Origin: Thermincola carboxydiphila
GTDB taxonomy: Bacteria; Bacillota; Thermincolia; Thermincolales; UBA2595
Direction: 5' to 3'
Assembly: GCA_016841045.1 (NCBI GenBank)
Contig: JAENZX010000003.1
Location: 21,182-85,181 of the forward strand
DNA: 64,000 nucleotides
Made by a program: the position numbers and the translations under genes. The notes beneath the pieces were generated by a model. It ran no database searches. It saw nothing but the letters and a program-made list of their open reading frames with translations, and was not told the DNA's origin. Below, piece by piece: positions 26,145 through 36,813 of the stretch. Every line of letters starts with the position of its first letter. Within the stretch, counting starts at the first letter, position 1.

Positions 26145-28334
26145 ATGATGAAGAAATTAAGACTAAACTTATTTGCCAAGATATTTTTGAGTTTTTTCGT
26201 GCTGACCATTGTAGTTATAACTGGGGTTTCGGGAACTTCCTACTTTCAATCGTCTTCTATTGTCACAACGGAAGCAGAACAAAAACTTAATATGGTAGTT
26301 AACGAAAAAGTCAACACGATGGATGTCATTGTAAACAATAGTAAGGCAACGGGGTATATGATTGCCAGTCTGCCACAAATTCGTCAGGAGATTCAAGTGG
26401 CAAATGCAGGCCAGAATACAGGTATTAATTGGGAAATTTCCAGTTTTCTAAAAGATGAATTTGAACGGAAAAAAGGCTTATATGAAAATGTTTTTATCGC
26501 CGGTAGAGGCGGCAAAATACTTCAGGATAGTCTTGGAGGAGGTTCCATTGGCACTGATTTACGTGAAATGGAGTGGTATCAAGATTCAATAAAAGGTCAA
26601 CAGGTCTTTGGTAAAGTAATGACTTCGCCTATCACCGGTAGACCGGTAGTGGTTGTAAGTACTCCAATCAAAAATGGTCAAGAAACCATGGGAGTCGCTG
26701 CTATTGCTTTGGAATTCAATGTATTGACCAAGCCTATTACTGACTCACTCATAGGCAAAACAGGGTTCACCTTTGTTACCAATCAGGATGGTCTGGTGCT
26801 TGCCCATCCCGATAAGAGTAAAGTCATGACATTAGACCTATCCAAAGAGAAGGGTACGTCAGGAATAATTAACAGGATACATGATGAAAAATCGGGACTA
26901 GTTGATTACACCTTAAACGGTGAAGAAAAGATGATGTCTTTTTATCAGGTGCCTGACAGTGAATTGGTAGTTTGTTCTGTTATAGACAGAAAAGAAGTTC
27001 TAAGTGAGGTCAAGAAAGTTGTCATTCAACAGATAGCAGTCGGAGTCTTAGCATTGATAGTAACATTTGTCGGAGCTCTACTTTTCGCTAGAAGTCTGAC
27101 TAACCCAATTCTAAAGATAGTTGCTGCCATGGGATTGGCTGCAGAAGGAGATCTCACCGGTAGACTGGAGATAAATCGCGCAGATGAACTGGGAATTTTG
27201 GCCAATGCTTATCAAAAGATGATGGAAAATCTACGTCACATGATTCACCAAATAACCGCAGCAAGTCAATCTGTTGCATCAACCAGTGAAGAGCTGTCCT
27301 CCAACACTGAAGAGGCCACTCATGCAATTCAGCAAGTAGCCCAAACTATTGAGCAGGTTGCTATGGGTTCAACCCATCAGGCTCAAAGCGTGACAGACAT
27401 TCTTCACGTAATGGATCAAGTGAGTCAGTCAATACAGCAGGTTGCTGTGGGAGCAAGTGAACAGAGTCAAAATGTTGTTACAACAACAAATATGGTAAAT
27501 AACATGGTACAAATGATAGAAAACATGTCTGAAGGTATGAAGAATATAAAACAGGTGTCTGAGCAAAACGGTGTTGTTGCTGGAAATGGCGGTAAATCTG
27601 TAGAAAAAACAGTTGACGGTATGATAAAAGTTAAAGAAGCTGTTTTTGATACAGCTAACAAAATTCATGAATTAGGTGATCAGTCACAGAAAATCGGGGA
27701 AATTATTCAGGTTATCGATGAAATAGCTGAGCAAACTAACTTACTGGCTTTGAATGCCGCAATTGAGGCAGCAAGGGCCGGTGAACATGGCAAAGGTTTT
27801 GCTGTAGTGGCTGACGAGGTTAGAAAGCTTGCCGAGAGATCAGGTAAGGCCACGAAGGAAATTGCCCAGCTTATTACCGATATTCAAAGAGGTACTAAAA
27901 TTGCTGTGGAGTCCATGCAAATCGGTACTACCGAAGTAGAGCAGGGTGTTATTTTGGCTCAGGAAGCAGGCCAATCTCTTAAGGAGATAGTAGATGGGGT
28001 CAAGGATGCAGGTGATAATGTACATCAAATTATGTTGATAATCAATGATGTGTTGTCTGGAAGCCAGGAAGTAGCTAAAGCCATAAATAATGTTGCGGCT
28101 ATTACCGAAGAAAACACTGCTGCAACACAACAAATGTCAGCTGCAACCCAGCAAATTAACTCTTCAATGCAAAACGTAGCTTCTGTATCTGAAGAGAATG
28201 CATCATCGGCTGAAGAAGCATCTGCTTCCACAGAAGAAATAACTGCTTCGGTCGAGGGCATTACAGAATCCTCAAGTCAATTGGCGAAAATGGCGCATGA
28301 CCTGCAGAACATGGTGTCAGGATTCCGGGTATAG
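26145..28334 (+). CDS. Methyl-accepting chemotaxis protein with double-Cache sensor
   Basis: 729 residues. Membrane helix at about 10-32, a large extracytoplasmic dCache-type domain (about 35-290, with [16 protein letters not shown]), a second helix (about 300-322), HAMP (about 322-376), and a cytoplasmic methyl-accepting domain. The hairpin tip reads [39 protein letters not shown], written here in two overlapping known parts: [20 protein letters not shown] and [14 protein letters not shown]. It should pass signals to CheA through CheW, whose gene follows immediately. The ligand is unknown. Confidence 0.93.
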   Translation: MMKKLRLNLFAKIFLSFFVLTIVVITGVSGTSYFQSSSIVTTEAEQKLNMVVNEKVNTMDVIVNNSKATGYMIASLPQIRQEIQVANAGQNTGINWEISSFLKDEFERKKGLYENVFIAGRGGKILQDSLGGGSIGTDLREMEWYQDSIKGQQVFGKVMTSPITGRPVVVVSTPIKNGQETMGVAAIALEFNVLTKPITDSLIGKTGFTFVTNQDGLVLAHPDKSKVMTLDLSKEKGTSGIINRIHDEKSGLVDYTLNGEEKMMSFYQVPDSELVVCSVIDRKEVLSEVKKVVIQQIAVGVLALIVTFVGALLFARSLTNPILKIVAAMGLAAEGDLTGRLEINRADELGILANAYQKMMENLRHMIHQITAASQSVASTSEELSSNTEEATHAIQQVAQTIEQVAMGSTHQAQSVTDILHVMDQVSQSIQQVAVGASEQSQNVVTTTNMVNNMVQMIENMSEGMKNIKQVSEQNGVVAGNGGKSVEKTVDGMIKVKEAVFDTANKIHELGDQSQKIGEIIQVIDEIAEQTNLLALNAAIEAARAGEHGKGFAVVADEVRKLAERSGKATKEIAQLITDIQRGTKIAVESMQIGTTEVEQGVILAQEAGQSLKEIVDGVKDAGDNVHQIMLIINDVLSGSQEVAKAINNVAAITEENTAATQQMSAATQQINSSMQNVASVSEENASSAEEASASTEEITASVEGITESSSQLAKMAHDLQNMVSGFRV

Positions 28335-28345
28335 GGGGGTTGATG

Positions 28346-28801
28346 ATGTCTGATGTTATTAACGATAATCAGTATGTAATATTTGAATTGGGAGAAGAAA
28401 CCTTTGGCGTTGAAATAAACAAAATAAAGGAAATTATCGTTTATCAACAAACTACACAAATCCCAGGAACCGGAGATCTGATTGATGGAATAATAAATTT
28501 AAGGGGTCATGTAATTCCTATCTATAACATTAGGCGTAAATTCGGGTTTTCTGATATTGATGCTACAAGAAGCAGCCGAATTGTTGTAGTAGAGGCTAAT
28601 GATAATACTGTGGGGATTGTAGTTGACGGTGTGACTCAAGTTCAGATGATTGCCGGGGATATTATTGAAAAGCCTTCCTCAATGATTACCTCAGGGGGAC
28701 ATTCAGAATATATTTCGGGTGTTGCCAAGATTGAAGAAAAACTGGTAATTATTTTAGATTTGGAAAAGGTTATTAAAACTCGCATGGAAGAAGCGGTTTA
28801 G
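28346..28801 (+). CDS. cheW: CheW-like chemotaxis coupling protein
   Basis: About 151 residues from ATG 28346, six bases after a GGGGGG site (an ATG three bases earlier is possible). CheW signature segments are FELGEETFGVEINKIKEI, PGTGDLIDGIINLRGHVIPI and VVDGVTQVQ. It is an adaptor joining receptors to CheA. Co-transcribed with the chemoreceptor upstream; no cheA is in the window. Confidence 0.92.
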   Translation: MSDVINDNQYVIFELGEETFGVEINKIKEIIVYQQTTQIPGTGDLIDGIINLRGHVIPIYNIRRKFGFSDIDATRSSRIVVVEANDNTVGIVVDGVTQVQMIAGDIIEKPSSMITSGGHSEYISGVAKIEEKLVIILDLEKVIKTRMEEAV

Positions 28802-28870
28802 GAAGAATCGTTTAAGAACTGTATGATCAGTAAGTGGAATTATTTTTCTAATTTTATAGTATAAAAATAA

Positions 28871-28926
28871 AAGTTCTGTCAATTCCTCCCTTCATCTAAG
28901 TGGATTAATTGACAGAACTTGTTTTT
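28871..28926. terminator. Bidirectional terminator between cheW and a convergent chemoreceptor
   Basis: Perfect 14-bp stem: 28871-28884 with 28907-28920. A T-run follows on the plus strand and an A-rich stretch precedes it, giving a T-run on the minus strand. Confidence 0.85.
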
Positions 28927-28944
28927 TGTCCAGGGTTTCTTCTA

Positions 28945-30768
28945 CTATGAGGTAAACTTACCTATTGCCAGTTTCAAGCCTTGGGATAATTTCTCAAGGT
29001 TGGCAGATGATTCAACCAATTCTGTCGAGGTCTGTACCATCCTGGTCTTTGATTGTGAGACTTTTTCAGAAAGTTCAGCAGTCTGCTCAACACTGGCTGC
29101 GATCCTGGTTACTAACTGGTTGGCTTGTTCACTGCCCGCAGCCATCTGCTGAGTTGATGCGCTGTTTTCTTCCGCAATTGCAGCCAGGCCTGTGATAGAA
29201 TTAACAACTTCATCACTGTTCGAAGCGATATGCCGTGAAGAATCAGAGATTTCTCCAATTAATCTGTTGACGTCATCAATCTGACTTATGATATTTCTTA
29301 AGGCTGAACTTGCCTCATTACTTAGTTTGGTTCCGTCGTCAACTTCACGTACTCCTTCATCCATTGCGGTCTTAGAGCGTTCAACATCGGTTTGTACAAG
29401 TTTTACCAGGTTAGCGATTTCTTTGGCTGCTCTGCTGGAGCGTTCTGCCAGTTTTCTTACTTCATCTGCTACAACGGCAAAGCCTTTTCCAAAATCGCCC
29501 GCCCTGGCTGCTTCGATAGCTGCATTCAGTGCCAGAAGGTTTGTTTGTTCAGCGATTTCATCAATTACCATAGTAATTTCGCCGATTTTTTGAGAGCTTG
29601 AAGATAGTTCATTTAGTTTGTTCTCTGTCTCTGCCACTTTGACTTTAATGTTTTTCATAGAAATTACAGTACTCTCAACTTTTAGCATACCTTCCTGGGC
29701 TCCGTCAAAGGTTTTGGAGGCAATTGTATTGATATTATCAGAGTTAGAGGCAAGCTCCTGAATCGAGTCAGCAACACTGTTAATTAAATTAACTGAAGTA
29801 TTGATAAGTCTTGACTGTTCATTAGCACTGGTGGCTATTTGTCCAATGGCAAGGTTAAGCTGTTCTATTGCCTGTGCTGCTTCCAGAACATCTTTGGCCT
29901 GTTCTGAATTTTTGTCTGCAACCTGTCCAATGGTATGTGCTACCTCGGTAGTAAAATCAGTAGTTTGAGCTGCGTTAATCGAGAGATTATGACTGGAAGA
30001 AGTAACCTGATCTCCGGCAAGCTTTACCTCTATAATCAAGGTTTTAAAGTTTTTAAGCATTTTATTAATTGAATCAGCTAGATGCTGAGTTTCATCTGTG
30101 GATTTTAAATTAATTTCGCCTGTCAGATCACCGCTGGCTATTTGCTCCATTTTACGAACAAGGATTTTTATAGAAGTTGTCAAAGTTTTCCCGAGAAGTA
30201 AGGCAGCGATAAATCCCAGTATAACTACGATAGCTGCCAGACCAACGATAAAGTTGCGAGATTCTTTAATTTGATACTGAGCAAGAGCGTTGGAAAGACC
30301 AAGTCTTATTATACCCCAATGTTCAAGGTCAACAGTTACAGGAATCGCTATATCATATATCTTTTCGCCCGTGGGTTTAGTAATAACCCTGTAAACGGGT
30401 TTTGATGACTTATTCATGCGTTGCGTAATATCATCAGTTAATACAGTACCTTTTTTGGAACTGTCACTGTGAACAATAATTTTTCCATTTTTGTCAAGCA
30501 GCATAAGGAAGCTGACATCTTTATTAAATTTGGTCACAGTCATAAAACCTTCTTCAACAGTGTAGAATTTGCCGTTTTGTACATTGTTGACGGCTATTCC
30601 GTAAAAAGCTGAACCAATACTCATACCTTTGTTTATGATTTCTCTGGAAATCATTTTTGTCTCTTTTTCAAGAACAAAATAAGTAAATACGACGCTGGTT
30701 ATAATTACTACAAGGGCAACAAACATTGAAATCTTAAGCTGTAATCCGAAACGTACCTTATTCATCAT
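28945..30768 (-). CDS. Methyl-accepting chemotaxis protein, single sensor domain
   Basis: 607 residues: membrane helix (about 10-30), a short extracytoplasmic sensor of about 140 residues, a second helix (about 175-195), HAMP (about 195-250) and a methyl-accepting domain with [20 protein letters not shown] and [15 protein letters not shown]. The sensor is shorter than in the neighbouring receptor, so the ligand probably differs. Two ATG codons begin the gene behind AGGAAAGGAAG. Confidence 0.92.
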   Translation of the reverse strand: MMNKVRFGLQLKISMFVALVVIITSVVFTYFVLEKETKMISREIINKGMSIGSAFYGIAVNNVQNGKFYTVEEGFMTVTKFNKDVSFLMLLDKNGKIIVHSDSSKKGTVLTDDITQRMNKSSKPVYRVITKPTGEKIYDIAIPVTVDLEHWGIIRLGLSNALAQYQIKESRNFIVGLAAIVVILGFIAALLLGKTLTTSIKILVRKMEQIASGDLTGEINLKSTDETQHLADSINKMLKNFKTLIIEVKLAGDQVTSSSHNLSINAAQTTDFTTEVAHTIGQVADKNSEQAKDVLEAAQAIEQLNLAIGQIATSANEQSRLINTSVNLINSVADSIQELASNSDNINTIASKTFDGAQEGMLKVESTVISMKNIKVKVAETENKLNELSSSSQKIGEITMVIDEIAEQTNLLALNAAIEAARAGDFGKGFAVVADEVRKLAERSSRAAKEIANLVKLVQTDVERSKTAMDEGVREVDDGTKLSNEASSALRNIISQIDDVNRLIGEISDSSRHIASNSDEVVNSITGLAAIAEENSASTQQMAAGSEQANQLVTRIAASVEQTAELSEKVSQSKTRMVQTSTELVESSANLEKLSQGLKLAIGKFTS

Positions 30769-30819
30769 TGGCAGCTTCCTTTCCTCGTTTTAATACATAA
30801 GTTTAGATATCAAATTACG

Positions 30820-31869
30820 CTAGTTTGCTGTGACTTCATAGTCGGCCGGTTTAGTGAAGAACTTAACAGTTCCCATTGGGGCAGTGTTGCTGCTCCAGCC
30901 CATCTGGCCAAATTTTAGAGCATAAGCATCGTACCCAAGCTGATTTAAAAACATTGTTGAATAGCTGGCAGTGTGGCCTGTATAGCATATTAATACGATT
31001 TTCTTATCTAAGGGAAGCTTTCGAAGTTGATTTTCTTTAACCAATTGTGAATATGGTATATTTATTGCTCCTTTTACATGCCCCTTTGCATAATCCTCCG
31101 GTTTTTGAAGGCTGACAAGAAAGTAGTTATTATCTCCGGTTGTAATAGCCTTATAAATATCTTCTGCGCTGATTGTTGGGGATTTACCTGAAGTTAGATA
31201 CCTTTCGGTGGCTGTGAGTATGATGTCTTCTTTGGATGATTTGCCACTGTTAATATTAGGCAGATTGTTGCTTGGCTGGACATCAACGGGGGTGACATCA
31301 ACAGGGTAATCGGCTGGTTTGGTAAAAAACTTAACGGTTCCCATTGGACCAGGATTACTTGTCCATCCAATCATTCCAAATTTCATTGAATAAGCTTCAT
31401 AACCGAGCTGGTTTAAGAGCATTGCTGCCTGACTTGCTGTGTGACCTGTATAGCAGATTGTTACGATTTTTTTATTTTTGGGTATTTTGTTTAGGGTTTC
31501 TTTTTTATAAAACTGGCCATAGGGAATATTAATGGCTCCTTTGACATGCCCTTTGGCGTAGTCTTCGGGTTTTTGAAGACTGATCAAAAAATAGTCGCTG
31601 CTGTGACCGTTAACCACGTTGTCGAAAACATCCTGAGGACTGATTGTTGGGGATTTGCCGGAATCAATATACCTTGCTGTTGCCTCTATGATTGTTTTTG
31701 AATCTGTAACTGACTGATTCTGATCCTGGTCGGCCACAGGAGAACCGGTTTCAGTTATTTCATGAAGGACTGTTTCGTCCTCGACATCCTCGCAGCCGAC
31801 TACGGCGAAGGTGCAGGCTAAAAGAACGATTAAGAATAATTGCTTCAGTAAGTTTTGCTTTTTAATCAT
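30820..31869 (-). CDS. Lipoprotein with two rhodanese domains
   Basis: 349 residues. A signal peptide with lipobox AVVGC (Cys 26) suggests attachment to the outer face of the membrane. Two rhodanese domains (about 75-185 and 215-345) are near copies: each has DYFLISLQKPEDYAKGHVKG-like sequence and the active-site loop CYTGHTA. Both cysteines are present, so both domains could carry persulfide. The internal duplication is recent enough to be clear at protein level. A role in sulfur transfer outside the cell is inferred. Confidence 0.85.
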   Translation of the reverse strand: MIKKQNLLKQLFLIVLLACTFAVVGCEDVEDETVLHEITETGSPVADQDQNQSVTDSKTIIEATARYIDSGKSPTISPQDVFDNVVNGHSSDYFLISLQKPEDYAKGHVKGAINIPYGQFYKKETLNKIPKNKKIVTICYTGHTASQAAMLLNQLGYEAYSMKFGMIGWTSNPGPMGTVKFFTKPADYPVDVTPVDVQPSNNLPNINSGKSSKEDIILTATERYLTSGKSPTISAEDIYKAITTGDNNYFLVSLQKPEDYAKGHVKGAINIPYSQLVKENQLRKLPLDKKIVLICYTGHTASYSTMFLNQLGYDAYALKFGQMGWSSNTAPMGTVKFFTKPADYEVTAN

Positions 31870-32108
31870 TAGACATCCCCCCGATTAATTAGTAAAAGTA
31901 CTTTTTTTTAAGTTTTTCGACTCAATAGAATTAATTTCCTGCTATTCTAATATGTAACAACTATGTTTTTTTGCTTTTAATATCCCAAAAAGTCAATAGA
32001 AAGGCAGCAAAACGTCGAATCAAGGGGGATTATTATATTTAAATCATTGATTAAATTCCAGTGATACTATGATATAATAATGATGGAAACAGAACAGGAG
32101 GGACTATT

Positions 32109-32642
32109 TTGCTGAGAAAATTTTATCCTAAAGCGTATATACTGTCACTTTCTCAGATTGGTCCTGAATTTTTTCTTCATAAAGGGATAAAAGGAATTAT
32201 TCTGGATCTGGATAACACGATAATCCCGTGGCGGTCAGGTGTAATGGAGTCTGAAATGGCAGAACTGCTGAAAACATATATTCGGGCCGACCTTAAACTT
32301 TGTATAGTTTCAAATGCCTTAAGTAATAGGGTTGAACGTCTGTTAAAACCGCTGGGAATACCGGGTATTGCCAGAGCAGTAAAACCGCGCCGCAAAGCAT
32401 TTATGGAGGCTATGCAGATTTTGGGTACGACCGAGAGAGAAACGGCCGTGGTAGGAGATCAAATATTTACAGACATCTATGGAGGAAATCGTCTTGGGCT
32501 TTATACTGTTCTGGTAGTCCCCATGACTAAAAAGGAGTTTGTGGGAACCAAACTGGTGCGTATAATTGAAAAGAGCTTGATTAACAGGATGTCAAAGAAC
32601 GGGCTAATAGAAATACCCAGTTACAACAAAAAAAATTTTTGA
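32109..32642 (+). CDS. yqeG: YqeG-family HAD IIIA-type phosphatase
   Basis: 177 residues. The HAD motif I is DLDNTIIPW; later motifs are SNAL and VGDQIFTDIYGGNRLGL. Length and order match YqeG, a widespread Firmicute phosphatase usually located near aroE, as here. TTG start behind GGAGGG. Substrate not known. Confidence 0.9.
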   Translation: MLRKFYPKAYILSLSQIGPEFFLHKGIKGIILDLDNTIIPWRSGVMESEMAELLKTYIRADLKLCIVSNALSNRVERLLKPLGIPGIARAVKPRRKAFMEAMQILGTTERETAVVGDQIFTDIYGGNRLGLYTVLVVPMTKKEFVGTKLVRIIEKSLINRMSKNGLIEIPSYNKKNF

Positions 32643-32689
32643 TGATTACAGGTTTCGAGTAGATACGACAAAGAAATATAGTATAATAA

Positions 32690-32788
32690 AAGCATAGAGT
32701 TGGTTGAAAACAATTAACTCTGTCCAGCAAACCCACTAAATAGTAGTTTTTCTCTCCTCCGTGATCCTTTTGGATCACTTTTTTCTTT
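32690..32788 (+). ncRNA. Candidate small RNA with anti-Shine-Dalgarno tract
   Basis: A TATAAT box (32682-32687, poor -35) is followed by an 11-bp hairpin with AAAA loop (32696-32721, two G-U pairs). An unpaired-looking stretch with CTCTCCTCC (32752-32760) leads straight into a perfect terminator (32761-32778, then TTTTTT). A transcript of about 90 nt is predicted. The C-rich tract could base-pair with GGAGG ribosome sites, as in some Firmicute regulatory RNAs. It could also be a leader or attenuator of aroE. Confidence 0.45.
32761..32785 (+). terminator. Intrinsic terminator before aroE
   Basis: GTGATCC, loop TTTT, GGATCAC, then six T residues. It ends the yqeG transcript and/or the candidate small RNA. 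Confidence 0.88.
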
Positions 32789-32894
32789 TTAAAAAACTTT
32801 CTTCAAGGAAATTTTTAAAAAGGAAAAGAAGACTTATAAACGAATTACTGTAATCTAAGAACTATTGGTATACGCGTCAATCATTGTAATCCGC

Positions 32895-32918
32895 GGCTAA
32901 TTATAAAAGTAATTAGCC
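32895..32918 (+). other. Hairpin in the aroE leader
   Basis: Perfect 9-bp arms (32895-32903 and 32910-32918, GGCTAATTA type) with a 6-nt loop, 46 bases before aroE. No T-run directly follows; it may be an mRNA-stabilising or regulatory element. Confidence 0.45.
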
Positions 32919-32964
32919 TAAAAATGTTTTTGCCCATAGGAATTGAAATAGGAGGTTAATTAAA

Positions 32965-33834
32965 ATGTCTTTATCAGTAAATGGACGAACGAAAGTGTTT
33001 GGGATATTCGGCTGGCCGGTGGAACATACATTTTCTCCCATGATGCACAACAGTGCGTTTAACAGTCTGGGGTTGGATTGTATATACGTACCTTTTCCGG
33101 TCAGTCCTGATCTTTTGGGGAAAGCGGTGGAAGGAATTCGCAGTTTAGGCCTTTCGGGAGTGAATGTTACTATACCTCATAAAAGTAATGTTATTAACTA
33201 CCTTGATGAAGTTTCTCCTGAAGCAAGACTAATAGGTGCAGTTAATACAGTTACAAATAAAGACGGAATTTTAACCGGATACAATACTGATGCCATGGGG
33301 TTTGTTAAATCCCTCAAACTGGATGGTGGAACCGACCCCGCTGGAAAAAGGGTAATGATTCTTGGAGCTGGCGGCGCTGCAAGGGCTGTATCAATACAAC
33401 TTGCGCTCTCTGGCATTAAGACTATTACCATTGCTTCACCTGTGGCTGAAGAAATCAATTCATTATCGGAGACCATTACAGGTTCTCTAAACATTTCTGT
33501 GAACGGAATAAACTGGGTTAAAGAAAATATATCAAGCTGCCTTGAAGGAACAGACATTCTAATTAATGCAACTCCTGTTGGAATGCATCCCAATACAAAT
33601 GTTATGCCTCCTGTAGAAGTTGGTCTATTGCCTGAACACGCCATGGTATGTGACCTTATTTATAATCCCGGGGAAACCCTTTTGTTAAGCAAAGCAGCAG
33701 AGCTAGGTTTAAAGACCTTAAACGGCATAGGTATGCTTCTCTATCAGGGAGCTATTGCTTTTGAACTGTGGACAGGCATTGAGCCTCCTATCGAGATAAT
33801 GCGCGATGCCCTTAAAAGGGCATTGACAAGATAA
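32965..33834 (+). CDS. aroE: Shikimate dehydrogenase
   Basis: 289 residues. The N-terminal substrate domain has GWPVEHTFSPMMHN and VNVTIPHKSNVI (catalytic lysine), and the nucleotide domain has LGAGGAARAV. It reduces 3-dehydroshikimate with NADPH in aromatic amino acid synthesis. Preceded by AGGAGGTTAATTAAA. It belongs with aroC, aroK, aroB and aroQ further along. Confidence 0.95.
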   Translation: MSLSVNGRTKVFGIFGWPVEHTFSPMMHNSAFNSLGLDCIYVPFPVSPDLLGKAVEGIRSLGLSGVNVTIPHKSNVINYLDEVSPEARLIGAVNTVTNKDGILTGYNTDAMGFVKSLKLDGGTDPAGKRVMILGAGGAARAVSIQLALSGIKTITIASPVAEEINSLSETITGSLNISVNGINWVKENISSCLEGTDILINATPVGMHPNTNVMPPVEVGLLPEHAMVCDLIYNPGETLLLSKAAELGLKTLNGIGMLLYQGAIAFELWTGIEPPIEIMRDALKRALTR

Positions 33835-33950
33835 ATTGAATTACACCGAAATTTATCGGAAAATGTTGGAAAAAAACCCGCCAAACTCGAAGGATATTAG
33901 ACTTCCTGTAGTGAATATATTTCTTAAATGACATCGCAGGAGGTCGTCCT

Positions 33951-34430
33951 ATGGAACCTACTTTAACACTTCAACAAGTCAGCGATATTCTTCAGGTTGA
34001 ACAGAGCACCATCAGATATTGGGAAAAGGAATTTGCTGAGTTTTTAAACATTAAGGCCAGGAAGGGCCAACATAAGCGATTTACCCAAAAGCACATGGAA
34101 ACTCTAAGTATGATTAAAGAACTTCTCTATGTTGAGTTATATACGATAAAAGGTGCTAAAAGAAAACTTGAAATGGACAGAACCTTAACAAGCGTACTTG
34201 GAATAGAGGGCAATTTTAAAACAACAGTACTGTTAATGTTTTCTTCAATCATGCAGGAACTTCACAATTACAAAACTGAAAGCAGGCAGCTTGCTCAGCA
34301 AGTTAGAGAGCTGAGGATTCAAAAAAATGTAGTTGAGGAGCAGCTAACGGAGGAGAGGAATAAAGGTCTGCTGGATTTTCTGAAAGATAAGATGCAAATA
34401 AAGAAGAGTGTAAGTACTGATGAAGGTTAA
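33951..34430 (+). CDS. MerR-family regulator
   Basis: 159 residues: an N-terminal winged helix (LTLQQVSDILQVEQSTIRYW, then a wing with KGQHKRFTQ), and a C-terminal coiled coil (about 100-145). There is no metal-binding cysteine, so it is not a metal sensor of the ZntR type. Effector unknown. It lies between aroE and the prepilin peptidase gene, whose start overlaps its end by 11 bases. Confidence 0.85.
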   Translation: MEPTLTLQQVSDILQVEQSTIRYWEKEFAEFLNIKARKGQHKRFTQKHMETLSMIKELLYVELYTIKGAKRKLEMDRTLTSVLGIEGNFKTTVLLMFSSIMQELHNYKTESRQLAQQVRELRIQKNVVEEQLTEERNKGLLDFLKDKMQIKKSVSTDEG

Positions 34431-34983
34431 CAAACCATCTATTATCTATCTATCTGCATATTGTTTTCTTTGTGGCCTCTTTATTCTGGCCTATTTACAA
34501 TATGGTTTTACTGTACAGTTTCTTGCTGTGGTAATTTTTGGGTCCTTTTTGGTAATAATTGCTTTCATTGATTTGCTCCATAAAATAATTCCTGACAAAT
34601 TGGTATTATTGGGTCTTGCTGTAGGAATCCTAATGGGTTTCTTTCGCTCTGACATTGGACTCATGTTCATTCTTAAAGGTTTCGCTGCAGGGTTTATTCC
34701 AATGCTTCTGATTGCTGTGATATCACGTGGACAGCTGGGGTTTGGTGATGTTAAACTGACTGGAGTAATGGGAGTATTTCTAGGCTGGAAGGGTGTATTA
34801 TCTGCCATTCTACTGGCTTTTTTTGTCGGAGCAGTTTATGGATTGTTTTTGATGATATTTTTGGGAAAAAACAGGAAAACAGCAGTTCCCTTTGCACCTT
34901 TTCTTGTCGGTTCCGGCGTTTTTTCTTATCTGGGGATGGATGGCATTATTTCGTGGTATTTAAGTGAAATGCTCTGGCATTGA
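34420..34983 (+). CDS. Prepilin peptidase (A24 family), short form
   Basis: 187 residues with about six membrane helices. The two catalytic aspartates are in FIDLLHKIIPD and GFGDVKL. There is no N-terminal cytoplasmic methyltransferase domain with CxxC motifs, so this is the short A24 form. It should cleave type IV prepilin or pseudopilin leaders, but no pilin genes occur in the window. Confidence 0.85.
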   Translation: MKVNKPSIIYLSAYCFLCGLFILAYLQYGFTVQFLAVVIFGSFLVIIAFIDLLHKIIPDKLVLLGLAVGILMGFFRSDIGLMFILKGFAAGFIPMLLIAVISRGQLGFGDVKLTGVMGVFLGWKGVLSAILLAFFVGAVYGLFLMIFLGKNRKTAVPFAPFLVGSGVFSYLGMDGIISWYLSEMLWH

Positions 34984-35005
34984 CATACCTTGGAAATAAC
35001 ATCAT

Positions 35006-35053
35006 AATAGTAAATAACACTGGCAATGGCTGGTTGTTATTTGCTATTTTTTT
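35006..35053 (+). terminator. Terminator between prepilin peptidase and aroC
   Basis: 14-bp stem (35006-35019 with 35035-35048, one G-T pair) followed by T residues to 35053. Confidence 0.82.
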
Positions 35054-35096
35054 ATGAAATTATAATTTCAATATAGAATTGACTGGAGTGGTAATT

Positions 35097-36257
35097 ATGT
35101 TGAGATTTTTAGCGGCTGGAGAGTCCCACGGACCTGAGCTTACAGCAATTGTTGAAGGGATGCCGTCAGGCGTCCCCCTTACTGAAGATTATATAAATAT
35201 TCAGCTTGCAAAACGGCAGGAAGGCTATGGGCGTGGCGGCCGGATGAAGATAGAAAAAGATAAGGTTCGGATAACTGCTGGAGTGCGGGGGGGGATAACA
35301 ACAGGTGCTCCTATATGCTTGGTGGTAGTAAATAAGGATTGGGAAAACTGGCATGAGATAATGTCACCAGGCCTCGATGCGAAAATAGAACAACGGGTTG
35401 TAACCAAACCTCGGCCTGGTCATGCTGATTTATCAGGGGCTGTTAAATACCATCATAAGGATATAAGGAATATACTGGAGCGAGCCAGCGCCAGGGAGAC
35501 TGCTGTGAGAGTTGCGGCAGGAAGCGTCGGAAGGGCTCTGGTAGAGCAGTTTGGAATCGATGTTATGGCACATGTAACTCGGATTGAAAGTGAAGTTGCT
35601 GCGATTTCTGGTTTGGCTTTGGATGAAATCAGAAAGAATCTGGTTGGTTCTGAATTAATGTGTGCTGACCATCAAGCTGAAATTAAGATGAAGGCCTTAA
35701 TAGACCGAGCCAAAGAGGAAGGGGACTCCCTGGGCGGGCTTTTTGAAGTCATTGTGACCGGTGTTCCTGTTGGTTTGGGAAGCCATGTCCAATATGACCG
35801 CAGACTGGATGGCAGGTTGGCCTCTGCACTGATGAGTATTCAAGCCATAAAAGGTGTTGAGATTGGCCTTGGTTTAAGAGCAGCGGAACTTCCCGGATCC
35901 CAGGTACATGATGAGATTTTTTATGACCCATCCAGAGGATTTTATCGTGAAACCAACCGGGCAGGTGGAATCGAAGGTGGGATAACAAATGGTGAGCCAA
36001 TAATTGTCAGGGCTGCCATGAAACCTATTCCAACACTGTACAAACCCCTGCGAAGCGTTGATTTAATCACCAAAGAGCCCTATGAGGCCTCTGTTGAAAG
36101 ATCTGATGTTTGTGCAGTTCCCGCTGCCGCAGTTGTTGGCGAGGCTGTGATTGCTTTTGAAATGGCCAGGGTTCTAAGAGAAAAATTTGGTGGGGATAGT
36201 CTCGAGGAAATGAAGTGTAACTTTAAATCTTACGTCGAATACGTAAAGCAGGTGTAA
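35097..36257 (+). CDS. aroC: Chorismate synthase
   Basis: 386 residues from ATG 35097, with CTGGAGTGG just upstream. Signature segments are [50 protein letters not shown] and IKGVEIGLG. It makes chorismate from EPSP and needs reduced FMN. It is followed three bases later by aroK and then aroB, so the three are likely one operon. Confidence 0.96.
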   Translation: MLRFLAAGESHGPELTAIVEGMPSGVPLTEDYINIQLAKRQEGYGRGGRMKIEKDKVRITAGVRGGITTGAPICLVVVNKDWENWHEIMSPGLDAKIEQRVVTKPRPGHADLSGAVKYHHKDIRNILERASARETAVRVAAGSVGRALVEQFGIDVMAHVTRIESEVAAISGLALDEIRKNLVGSELMCADHQAEIKMKALIDRAKEEGDSLGGLFEVIVTGVPVGLGSHVQYDRRLDGRLASALMSIQAIKGVEIGLGLRAAELPGSQVHDEIFYDPSRGFYRETNRAGGIEGGITNGEPIIVRAAMKPIPTLYKPLRSVDLITKEPYEASVERSDVCAVPAAAVVGEAVIAFEMARVLREKFGGDSLEEMKCNFKSYVEYVKQV

Positions 36258-36260
36258 AAA

Positions 36261-36773
36261 ATGAATTTAGTTTTAACAGGTTTTATGGGAAGCGGTAAAA
36301 CAACTGTTGGCCGCAGGCTGGCAGGAAGACTTGGTATGGACTTTGTAGACACAGATCAAGAAATTGAGAAGGTTACCGGTCTTACGATTAATGAGATATT
36401 CAGTAAGTATGGAGAGATAAGGTTCCGCTCAGAGGAAATGGCTGCTATAAGAAGAGTTTGCAGGAATGATAATCAGGTTATAGCAACAGGTGGAGGAGTA
36501 GTTTTAAAACAGGAAAATATGGATGTTTTGAAACAGAATGGTATTATAATATGCCTGACGGCAACACCTGAAGCGACATACCAAAGGTTAAAGGGAAAGA
36601 AGAACCGTCCACTGCTGCAAACCGAGAATCCATTAGAAAAAATAAAAGAACTGTTGGACCAAAGAAAGTTTTTTTATGCAAAAGCTGATGTCGTTGTTGA
36701 TACTACTGGTAGAGCAATTGAGGATATAGTTAATGAAATTGTGAAGCTTTATAGTGAATTTAGGCGAAAGTAA
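36261..36773 (+). CDS. aroK: Shikimate kinase
   Basis: 170 residues. P-loop GFMGSGKTTVGR, shikimate-binding DTDQEIE, the GGGVVL segment, and the LID region with RPLL. It phosphorylates shikimate. The start is three bases after the aroC stop, so translation is coupled. Confidence 0.95.
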   Translation: MNLVLTGFMGSGKTTVGRRLAGRLGMDFVDTDQEIEKVTGLTINEIFSKYGEIRFRSEEMAAIRRVCRNDNQVIATGGGVVLKQENMDVLKQNGIIICLTATPEATYQRLKGKKNRPLLQTENPLEKIKELLDQRKFFYAKADVVVDTTGRAIEDIVNEIVKLYSEFRRK

Positions 36774-36813
36774 AATCGTATACATGATTATCTTTAAAAA
36801 GGAGCGCTATTTT

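Noticed and set aside
32643..32964. T-box or known riboswitch before aroE
   Set aside because: No T-box sequence (AGGGTGGNACCGCG-like) or other known core could be found.
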